Assembly: GCF_001857965.1 (NCBI RefSeq)
Contig: NZ_CP017774.1
Coordinates: 2,356,001 to 2,420,000 of the forward strand
From: Flavobacterium commune
GTDB taxonomy: Bacteria > Bacteroidota > Bacteroidia > Flavobacteriales > Flavobacteriaceae
Direction of reading: 5' to 3'
DNA length: 64,000 nt
Position 1 is the stretch's first letter. Each line of letters opens with the position of its first letter. Below the pieces are notes generated by a model. The model was given only the letters and a program-made list of their open reading frames with translations. It did no database searches and was not told the origin of the DNA. This document shows, one piece after another, positions 53,691-61,900 of the stretch. The translations under genes and the position numbers were made by a program.

Positions 53691-55733
53691 ATGAATAATT
53701 TTTTTAAAGGAATAATGATACTTTTCTGCTTTTTTCTGGCAGGGATAAACATGTATGCTCAGGTTTTGGATAAATCATGGAAGAGCATTACCGAGATTAA
53801 AGATGAAAGTTGGTTTGCATCTGCAGAAGCAAAAGCAGTTGCCGAAAATGTGTTGTTGTACCAACGCCATATTGGTGGCTGGCCAAAAAACACTCAAATG
53901 CAGAAACCTCTTTCTGATGCTCAAAAGAAAGAATTGTTGGCTCTTAAAACTTCTACAGAAGGTTGTACGACTGATAATGGAGGAACAGTTCAGGAAATGC
54001 TTTTTCTTTCTAAAATAAACAAACAACAACCGGATGTCAGCTATCAAAAAGCTTTTCTTTCGGGTTTGGATTATTTACTGAAAGCGCAATATGATAATGG
54101 AGGTTGGCCGCAATTTTTTCCTTTGAAAAAAGGCTATTATACACATATTACGTATAACGACGATTCTATGGTAAATATTCTGAATGTCTTAAAGGAAGTT
54201 AAAGATAAAACGGATTTTTATTCAATAAAGGCATCAGATGATTTGGTTGCAAAGGCTAAAATAGCTTTCGATAAAGGAATTGATTGTATTGTCAAAAGTC
54301 AGTACAAACAAAACGGAGTTTTGACTGCCTGGTGCGCACAACATGATGAGGTTACTTTGTTGCCTGCTAAAGCCCGTGCTTATGAATTACCGTCATTAAG
54401 CGGGAAAGAATCGGCTAAAATTACATTGTTGTTAATGGCTGTCGAAAATCCTTCAAAAGAGATAATTGCGGCAGTTGAGGCTGCGGTGGCCTGGTTTGAA
54501 AAAGTAAAAATTACTGGATTGAGAGAAGAACGAGTGGTAGATGCTAAAGGGAAAATTACCGATAAAAAGATGATTGCCGATGCCAATGCCCCGGCACTTT
54601 GGGCTCGTTTTATGGAATTGGATGACAATAGACCGTTTTTTTGTGATCGCGATGGCATAAAGAAATATTCTCTGGCTGAAATAGGTGACGAAAGAAGAAA
54701 TGGTTATTCCTGGTACACTAATGAGCCTAAAGAAGTGTTGAAAGCATACGATAAGTGGAAAAAAAAACTTTCAACTGAACTGAATTCGATTAAAAAAAAA
54801 GTAGCGAAAGCACCCAAAGATGAGTACAATATTGTAGTGGCGCAAGATGGCAGCGGGGATTATACCAGTATTCAGGATGCTATTTATAATTCGCCTTCTT
54901 TTCCATACAAAAGAGTTTTGATTACGGTTAAAAATGGTGTTTATCATGAAAAAGTCCGCATTCCGGAGTGGAATACTAAGATTTCTTTAATTGGCGAAAG
55001 CAAAGAAAAGACGACAATCACCTATGATGATTATTTTGGAAAAATCAATTTAGGACGAAATAGTACCTTTTTGACTCCAACAGTATTGGTGGAGGGAAAT
55101 GATTTTAAGGCAACTAATTTAACCATTAAAAATACTGCGGGTCCTGTTGGTCAGGCAATAGCTTTGTCGGTAGTTGCGGATAGAGTAGTGGTTTCAAATT
55201 GTGTAATTTCAGGAAACCAGGACACTTTATATACTTCGGGAGAAGGATTCAAACAGTATTTTAAAGATTGTTTTATTGAAGGAACAGTCGATTTTATTTT
55301 TGGAAATGCGACTGCGGTGTTTGATAATTGTGATATTCACAGCAAAAGCAATTCGTATCTAACAGCGGCTTCAACGCCTGAAAGTTCTAAATACGGTTTT
55401 GTGTTTATGAATTGCAAATTGACTGCAGACGAAAAAGCAACAGAAGTGTATCTTGGACGACCTTGGCGTATTAACGCTAAAACGGTGTATTTGAATTGCG
55501 AAATGGGGAGTCATATTCGAAAAGAAGGATGGAACAATTGGTCTAAAACAGAAGCTGAAAAAGCTTCTTTTTATGCCGAATATAATTGCTCGGGGCCAGG
55601 ATTTCAGCCAGAAAACAGAGTGGCATGGTCACATCAATTAAAAAAATCAGAAGCTAAAAAATATACTTTAGAAAATATCTTAGGAGATTCTAATTCGAAA
55701 TCTAATTCGAATTGGTATTCAAATTTTAAATAA
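53691..55733 (+). CDS. PL10 pectate lyase fused to CE8 pectin methylesterase
   Basis: 680 residues from ATG 53691, which gives a signal peptide (FFLAGINMYAQ). The first part (residues about 25-365) is a PL10 pectate lyase: ENVLLYQRHIGGWPKNTQM, LDYLLKAQYDNGGWPQFFPL and ITYNDDSM. The second part (about 375-670) is a CE8 methylesterase: VAQDGSGDYTSIQDAIYNSP, SGNQDTLYTSGEGFKQYFKD, EGTVDFIFGNATAVFDNCDI and YLGRPWR, with both catalytic Asp. One exported protein thus demethylates homogalacturonan and then cleaves it. Encoded in a block with GH43, CE12 and GH28. Confidence 0.94.
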   Translation: MNNFFKGIMILFCFFLAGINMYAQVLDKSWKSITEIKDESWFASAEAKAVAENVLLYQRHIGGWPKNTQMQKPLSDAQKKELLALKTSTEGCTTDNGGTVQEMLFLSKINKQQPDVSYQKAFLSGLDYLLKAQYDNGGWPQFFPLKKGYYTHITYNDDSMVNILNVLKEVKDKTDFYSIKASDDLVAKAKIAFDKGIDCIVKSQYKQNGVLTAWCAQHDEVTLLPAKARAYELPSLSGKESAKITLLLMAVENPSKEIIAAVEAAVAWFEKVKITGLREERVVDAKGKITDKKMIADANAPALWARFMELDDNRPFFCDRDGIKKYSLAEIGDERRNGYSWYTNEPKEVLKAYDKWKKKLSTELNSIKKKVAKAPKDEYNIVVAQDGSGDYTSIQDAIYNSPSFPYKRVLITVKNGVYHEKVRIPEWNTKISLIGESKEKTTITYDDYFGKINLGRNSTFLTPTVLVEGNDFKATNLTIKNTAGPVGQAIALSVVADRVVVSNCVISGNQDTLYTSGEGFKQYFKDCFIEGTVDFIFGNATAVFDNCDIHSKSNSYLTAASTPESSKYGFVFMNCKLTADEKATEVYLGRPWRINAKTVYLNCEMGSHIRKEGWNNWSKTEAEKASFYAEYNCSGPGFQPENRVAWSHQLKKSEAKKYTLENILGDSNSKSNSNWYSNFK

Positions 55734-55739
55734 AACATT

Positions 55740-56471
55740 ATGAAAATAAAATTATTCCTTTTTTTATTAATTGCTACCAGTTGTTTTGCACAAAAAACAA
55801 CAGTTTACACCATTGGCGATTCGACAATGGCAAATAAATCCAACCCGACAGAAAATCCCGAACACGGTTGGGCTCAGGTCTTACAGCAATTTTTTGACAA
55901 CAATGTTGTGGTTGATAACAGAGCGCAAAATGGTCGTAGTACCCGCAGTTTTATCAATGAAAAACGTTGGGATGCTATTTTGGAAACCTTGAAAAAAGGG
56001 GATTATGTTTTTATCCAATTTGGACATAATGACCAAAAAGAAAATAAACCGAGCGTTTATACTAATCCGCGAACGGCTTATCGCCAAAATCTAATCAAAT
56101 TTGTAACCGAAGCTCGTGCTAAAGGCGCAATTCCGGTTTTGTTTTCTTCGATTGTAAGAAGGAATTTTAATGCCGAAGGTACTTTGGTTGACACTCATGG
56201 TTTGTATCCAATGGAAACCCGATTAGTGGCTACGGATTATAAAGTGCCATTTATTGATTTACAATATTTGACCGAGTTGTTAGAAGAGTCTTATGGAGTA
56301 GAAGGTTCTAAAAAACTGCATTTGCATTTTAATGCAGGCGAAAACGCTTTTTACAAAACCGAAAAACATGATGATACCCATTTATCCTTGTTAGGTGCTA
56401 CTGAAATTGCTAAATTAGTTGTAGCTGAATTGAAGAAAACGGATTTGGATTTGAAAAAACACATTAAATAA
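55740..56471 (+). CDS. CE12 rhamnogalacturonan acetylesterase (SGNH hydrolase)
   Basis: 243 residues with a signal peptide (LLIATSCFAQ). SGNH blocks: VYTIGDSTMANKS (nucleophile Ser), AQNGRSTRSF, IQFGHNDQKENKPS and KHDDTHLSLLGATEIAK (Asp-His pair). CE12 enzymes remove acetyl groups from galacturonate in rhamnogalacturonan I or homogalacturonan, exposing it to the GH28, PL10 and GH105 enzymes. 6 nt after PL10-CE8 and 8 nt before GH28. Confidence 0.93.
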   Translation: MKIKLFLFLLIATSCFAQKTTVYTIGDSTMANKSNPTENPEHGWAQVLQQFFDNNVVVDNRAQNGRSTRSFINEKRWDAILETLKKGDYVFIQFGHNDQKENKPSVYTNPRTAYRQNLIKFVTEARAKGAIPVLFSSIVRRNFNAEGTLVDTHGLYPMETRLVATDYKVPFIDLQYLTELLEESYGVEGSKKLHLHFNAGENAFYKTEKHDDTHLSLLGATEIAKLVVAELKKTDLDLKKHIK

Positions 56472-56479
56472 TTATTGCT

Positions 56480-57838
56480 ATGAAAAACAATACTTTTTAT
56501 TTTGTCCTGTTGTTGTGTTTTAATGTTTTATGTTCGCAAACTAAAATTGTAGACAAAAAGATTGAAATAGAGAAAATTGTTAATAGCATTCAGTTGCCTG
56601 TTATTCCAAATTATAAAGTTAGTGTAACTAAATTTGGTGCTAAAGGCGATTCGATTACCAATTGTAAATCGGCTTTTGACAAAGCAATGAAAGCCTGTGC
56701 AAAAAAACAAGGCGGTACTATTGTGGTCCCTAAAGGAGTTTATACCATTAATGGACCAATCCATTTTGTCAGCAATGTAAAATTGCATCTGGAAGCCGGG
56801 GCTAAAATTCGTTTTGGTTCAAATCCGAAAGATTATCCTTTGGTATTGACCAGTTGGGAGGGAACCATGTTGTACAATTATAGCCCATTGATTTATGGTA
56901 ATAATGTAGAAAATGTTGCCGTAACGGGAAACGGAATTATTGATGGTGAAGCTAAGGATACCTGGATAAAATGGAAGCCTCTTGAAGAAAAAGATAAGCT
57001 TTTAAGCAGGGAAATGAATCATAAAAATATTCCCCTAAAAGAGCGTATTTTTGGTGAAGGTCATTATTTAAGACCACAACTGATCCAGTTTGTCAATTCT
57101 AAAAACATTTTGATTGAGGATGTTAAAATTGAAGATTCTCCATTTTGGTGTGTACATTTATTAAAATCCAGGAGTATTACGCTTCGCGGTTTAAAATATG
57201 ATGCGCAGAATAATAATAATGACGGAATTGATCCGGAATATTCAAGTGATGTTTTAATTGAGAATATTAAGTTTAATAACGGAGATGATAATGTTGCTAT
57301 CAAAGCCGGACGTGATAATGAAGGACGTGATAATTCCAATAGTCCTTCGGAAAATATTGTGATTCGAAATTGCGAATTCAAAGGTTTGCATGCTGTGGTT
57401 ATTGGTAGCGAAATGTCAGCTGGTGTACGCAATGTGTATGTAGATAATTGCAAGGCCGGAGGTTATTTGAAAAGAGGGATTTATATCAAGACCAATTCCG
57501 ATAGAGGAGGTTATGTTAAAGATTTGTATTTTTCTAATATTGCTTTGGGGAAAGTTGAGGATTGCATTTATATGACTGCTAATTATCACGGTGAAGGAGC
57601 TGGTTTGTATCCTTCTAAAATATCCGATATTTTGATTTCTAATGTGAGTTGTGAGAGTGCTTCTAATACCGCAATTGTTATTGAAGGTTTTCCGGAAAAG
57701 AAAGTGGAGAATGTGGTTTTGGATAAAATTACGGTAAAATCAGCTAAAAACGGAATGACCTTGACAAATACCCAGAATATAAGTGTAAACGAAATTATAA
57801 TTGGTGATAAAATAGGGGTGCCAAGCGCTGTGAAATAG
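56480..57838 (+). CDS. GH28 polygalacturonase-family enzyme (second pectin copy)
   Basis: 452 residues with a signal peptide (LLLCFNVLCSQ). GH28 motifs: NNNNDGIDPEYS (Asp248), NGDDNVAIKAG (Asp269, Asp270), KGLHAVVIGSEMS (His304) and GIYIKTNSDRGG, where the usual Arg of RIK is Tyr. It differs from the GH28 at 47806 in the His loop and this last motif, so the two are not simple duplicates; a distinct linkage or chain end is likely. The gene ends the pectin block and converges with the ECF sigma gene across a long shared hairpin. Confidence 0.9.
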   Translation: MKNNTFYFVLLLCFNVLCSQTKIVDKKIEIEKIVNSIQLPVIPNYKVSVTKFGAKGDSITNCKSAFDKAMKACAKKQGGTIVVPKGVYTINGPIHFVSNVKLHLEAGAKIRFGSNPKDYPLVLTSWEGTMLYNYSPLIYGNNVENVAVTGNGIIDGEAKDTWIKWKPLEEKDKLLSREMNHKNIPLKERIFGEGHYLRPQLIQFVNSKNILIEDVKIEDSPFWCVHLLKSRSITLRGLKYDAQNNNNDGIDPEYSSDVLIENIKFNNGDDNVAIKAGRDNEGRDNSNSPSENIVIRNCEFKGLHAVVIGSEMSAGVRNVYVDNCKAGGYLKRGIYIKTNSDRGGYVKDLYFSNIALGKVEDCIYMTANYHGEGAGLYPSKISDILISNVSCESASNTAIVIEGFPEKKVENVVLDKITVKSAKNGMTLTNTQNISVNEIIIGDKIGVPSAVK

Positions 57839-57883
57839 TTTTTTTGAAAAAAAAGTTTGTTGTTTCATCTTGTAAAAAAAAAC

Positions 57884-57934
57884 AAATCAAAGCGAAGTCA
57901 GAAAACAAGCTGTTTTTTGACTTCGCTTTGATTT
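57884..57934. terminator. Bidirectional intrinsic terminator between GH28 and the ECF sigma gene
   Basis: A perfect 17-bp outer stem (57884-57900 with 57918-57934). The loop region can extend the stem further (AAAACA/TGTTTT). A-rich on the left and T-rich on the right, so it can act for both convergent genes. Confidence 0.88.
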
Positions 57935-57954
57935 TATAAAAAAGTAAAGATGAA

Positions 57955-58494
57955 TTAATTTCTAAATAGAAAATATAATATTGCCGAAAGAGTGCTGCTG
58001 TTTTCAAATTCTCTTAAAAAAGCATACGCTCTCTTCATTTGTGTTTTTACCGTATTAACAGATATGTTGTACATTTCTGCAATTTCTGCATAGCTGTGTC
58101 CTTCCACGATATGTGATATAAAAATTTCTCTTCGGGCTTGCGGGATTTTATCTACCAAAGTGAAAATTTTAGTTTTTTTGTTTTCTTCTGCTTTTTCAAA
58201 AACATGTTGTTCCTCCATCCTCGGGAGGATGTTTTTATTGTTTTCTAAACTTATTGTTTTGTGTTTTTCTAAATATTGAAGACTTAAATTTTTTACCGCT
58301 CTTGTAGCATAAGCCTTAAACGAAATCGTGAAACTGAGTGCTTCTTCTTTTTCCCATAGATAAATAAAAAAGTCCTGTACAACATCTTTTGCCACGTCTT
58401 TATCCTTAGTTATGTTAAAAGAAACTAAAGATAGATAGGCAAAATGCTCTTTGTACAAGTCTTCAAATATTTTTAAATCTTTGTGAGATGACAT
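57955..58494 (-). CDS. ECF-type RNA polymerase sigma factor
   Basis: 179 residues. Region 2 (LYKEHFAYLSLVSFNITKD, DVVQDFFIYLWEK) and region 4 (VEGHSYAEIAEMYNISVNTV followed by KTQMKRAYAFLREF) are intact, as in Bacteroidetes ECF sigmas that usually pair with a FecR-type anti-sigma and a SusC partner. No anti-sigma gene is adjacent: the downstream neighbour is the convergent GH28 and the upstream one the PL1-CE8 gene. A TAnnTTTG promoter and a near-perfect copy of the LacI operator lie upstream (58518-58545). It may act as a secondary regulator of the pectin genes. Confidence 0.9.
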   Translation of the reverse strand: MSSHKDLKIFEDLYKEHFAYLSLVSFNITKDKDVAKDVVQDFFIYLWEKEEALSFTISFKAYATRAVKNLSLQYLEKHKTISLENNKNILPRMEEQHVFEKAEENKKTKIFTLVDKIPQARREIFISHIVEGHSYAEIAEMYNISVNTVKTQMKRAYAFLREFENSSTLSAILYFLFRN

Positions 58495-58517
58495 TTGTAA
58501 ATAAGGATTATTTGTTT

Positions 58518-58545
58518 TGTAATGGATTACATTGTGTCAAATGTA
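58518..58545 (-). promoter_or_regulatory. Sigma-factor promoter with degenerate LacI-type operator, copy 4
   Basis: On the minus strand TACATTTG (58545-58538, full TAnnTTTG match) is followed after six bases by TGTAATCCATTACA (58531-58518), which matches the operator palindrome at 13 of 14 positions. It lies about 24 nt before the sigma start codon. Confidence 0.6.
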
Positions 58546-58988
58546 AAATAAAAACTTAGTTTTTTTTTGTTATATGTAAAAATAAATAAAATTTTTTACT
58601 AAAGCTGTCACCCTAAAAGTTTTTTTTGATAACAAATATTTAACAACTAAAAATAAAAACAAGTAGTTGAATGTGTTTCTAAGGTTATAGAACTTTTTAT
58701 AGAAAATAATCGAGGGTAATTTGTTTTAATATTCAGGTATTGGGTTGTTGATTTTAGAAATAAATGAAAGGAGTTATTTCAATAAGCTGGAAGTATTTTA
58801 AAAGTTGAGATTTATAATAAAGCCAACGAATTTATTAACCATTAAATTAATTAATTTATGAAGTAAGACTGTATTTAAAAAGTGAAATACATCAAAAAAA
58901 ATCGGAAAATAGTACCAGTATTTCCCGATTTAGTAATGTGTTTCAAACGACGTATCGAAATTAAATCATTTAAAAACTGACCAAAATT
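58546..58988. other. Intergenic region before the PL1-CE8 gene
   Basis: 443 nt, very AT-rich. A hairpin at 58899-58931 (13-bp arms, one mismatch) is the only structure I can support. No convincing TAnnTTTG element or LacI operator was found for the PL1-CE8 gene. Confidence 0.5.
58899..58931 (+). other. Leader hairpin upstream of the PL1-CE8 gene
   Basis: Arms 58899-58911 and 58919-58931 pair at 12 of 13 positions around a 7-nt loop, 57 nt before the ATG. Without a T-run it is more likely an untranslated-leader structure than a terminator. Confidence 0.35.
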
Positions 58989-61900
58989 ATGAAAAAAATT
59001 TTACTTTATCTGGCCGTTCTATTTGCGTCATTGCAAATGTTTTCACAAACAGTAACTATTACTGAATCAGCCGGATGGTTAGAGTCTGCTTATGTAAAAT
59101 GGCAGCCTGTTTCCGGGGCGCAAAGTTATAATGTGTATTATAGCGGTAACGGTATTACAAATCAAAAAATAGATAACCAGCTAATTCGAAGTTATGGTAC
59201 TTATTTTCGTGCCGATGTTTTAGGACTGGCTGCCGGGAATTATACTGTTTCGGTGAAAGCTGTGATTGCGGGAGTGGAAGGAGATGCTGCAACTACACAA
59301 AGTCTTACCGTTTTAGCGCATGACCGTAATGGTTTTGCGTTTCAGGGAGGACGCATACCAGGTGGATATAATATGGACGGGACACCAAAGTCTAATGCGG
59401 TAATCATATATGTTACCGAGAACACAAAAAACACAGTTTCCTTAACAGTTACAGGGGCAACAACAAATCCTTGTATAGGTTTGCAAAATATTTTATTTGG
59501 GTTTAAAAAAGGATTAGATAATCGCCCTTTGATTGTTCGTTTAATCGGTAATATTACTGATATGAGTGTTATGGACGGTGGAGATATTGTTATTGAGAAT
59601 AAAAATAACGCATCAGGTTCTATTACATTTGAAGGTGTAGGGAATGATGCTGTTTGTAATGGTTGGGGAGTAAGATTGAAGTATGCCTCTAATGTTGAAA
59701 TTCGAAATCTCGCTACTATGAATGTCAACAGTACAGCAGGTGATGATTTTGGAATGCAACAGGATAATGATCATATCTGGGTACATAATAATGAGATGTT
59801 CTATGGTAATGCAGGTAGTGATGCGGATCAGATAAAAGGTGATGGTGCATTAGATAATAAAGGTTCAACTTATTGTACGTTCTCATACAATCACTTTTGG
59901 GATAGTGGGAAATGTAGTCTTTTAGGCTTGAGTGAAAATACAACTGTGGGTTTGTATGTGACTTATCATCATAACTGGTTTGATCATTCTGATTCACGTC
60001 ACCCTCGTGTACGTTTTTATTCAGCTCACATTTATAATAATTATTATGATGGGGTTTCAAAGTATGGTGCTGGTTCCACAAGTGGCTCTTCTTTGTTTGT
60101 AGAAAATAATTATTTCCGTAATTCTAAACGTCCTATGATGATTTCTATGCAGGGAACAGATGTTTGGAGTAGCTCTAAACAAGCCAATGATCCGGGAAAT
60201 GTTGGGACTTTTTCAGGTGAAGACGGAGGAATCATCAAAGCTTTTAATAATACTTTTGATGCAGATATTGCTACTAATGAAATGCGTTTTGTAGCCTATG
60301 GTGATCCTAATCCGTTGTATAATATTTCAGGAAAAATTAGTTCTACGATAGATTTTGATGCTTATTTAGCAACTACCAGAGGAGAGCAGATTCCTAATAC
60401 TGTAAAATCGTATGCGGGAGCAAACGTCTATAATAACTTTGATACTGATGTAGCATTATATGTGAAAAATTTAGTTCCGGATTCTCCTGAAGTGGCTAAA
60501 TCAAAAGTTATGCAATACTCAGGACGTACAGGAGGTGGTGATTTGAAATGGACTTTTAGTAATAATGTTGATGATACTTCCTCTTCTGTAATTACTGCAT
60601 TAAAAACGGCTATTACTAATTATACCAGTAGTTTAGTAGCGGTACAAGGAGAAACAGTAGTTTCCAGTCAAACTTTAACATCGACTTCTAATACGAATCA
60701 AACAGTTAACTCTGGTTCAGCAATTGCAAATATTGTATATACCTGGGGAGGAGATGCAACTGATGCTACGGTAACAGGATTGCCTGCATCGGGAATTACT
60801 TTTGTAAAAGATGCGACTGCTAAAACTATCACTATTTCCGGTACGCCTACGGCTAATGTGTCTTATTCTATTGCAACTACAGGTACAGTTGGAAATCCGG
60901 CAACAGGATCTGGAACGATTACGGTATCGACTCCCGGAACTACAACAGGTGGTGAGGTGCATAACTTTACAACTTCAGGGAAAACGAGTTCTTTTTATAC
61001 TATTACAGGAAATATGAACTCTACTGATGGTTCTCAAACTTATGATGGTTTGACTTTGACGGCTCGTTTAAAAATGGAAAGTGCTACTGTAATTAGTTAT
61101 ACAACAACGGCAACTTCAACTTTGACCTTAGTTTTTGATAGTTCATTTTCAGGAAAGGTTAAACTTAACAATGTGTCTTATACGGCGGTTGCAGGTGTGG
61201 TGGTGATTCCTTCGGTAGCTGCAGGAACGAATACGATTCTTAAAGGAGATACAGCAAATTTATTTTATATAAAAACGGTATATGATACTCCTGCGTTAAT
61301 AACTCCATCAATTTCTAATTTTACTATTGCTGATAAAGTTGTAGGCGATGCTGCTTTTGCATTAACAGCTCCTACATCTAATAGTGATGGGACTTTTACT
61401 TATACAAGCAGTAATACAGCGGTTGCTACGGTAAGTGGAAATATGGTAACTATTGTAGGGGAAGGAACAACTACTATTACGGCTAATCAGGCTGCTACTT
61501 CAATTTATGCTGCGGGAAGTATTTCAGCGACATTAAAAGTTTTGCCAGAGCAAGTAGCAAGTTCTGTTGTCTATGATTTTAGGGATGGAGTAATTATTGC
61601 TGCGGGTAAAAGTACTGATAATGTTGTTACTTTGAGTGGGGGAAGTTATAAGCTACATGGTGCCACCTATGGTCTTAATATGAAGGTTGGTGGACAAATT
61701 GATATTGCAGTAACCGGAAGTTGTACAGTTCGGTTTTTAGGGTCACAATATTCTTCATTGCAAATGGAGGGTACCGCTTCGGTAGCAGGTGATTTAGGGA
61801 CTATAGCCACTAAAGTTGTTGTTGATCGTGTGGATACTTATGAGTTTAAGTATATTGGTGGAGCAAGAACATTGCGTTTTAAATTGGTGGCTCCGGGGAC

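Noticed and set aside
57064..57453. 129-codon open frame antisense to the GH28 gene
   Set aside because: Mirror frame of the beta-helix repeats; no independent evidence.
58899..58931. Riboswitch or terminator before PL1-CE8
   Set aside because: One imperfect hairpin with no T-run and no recognisable aptamer; reported only as a leader hairpin.
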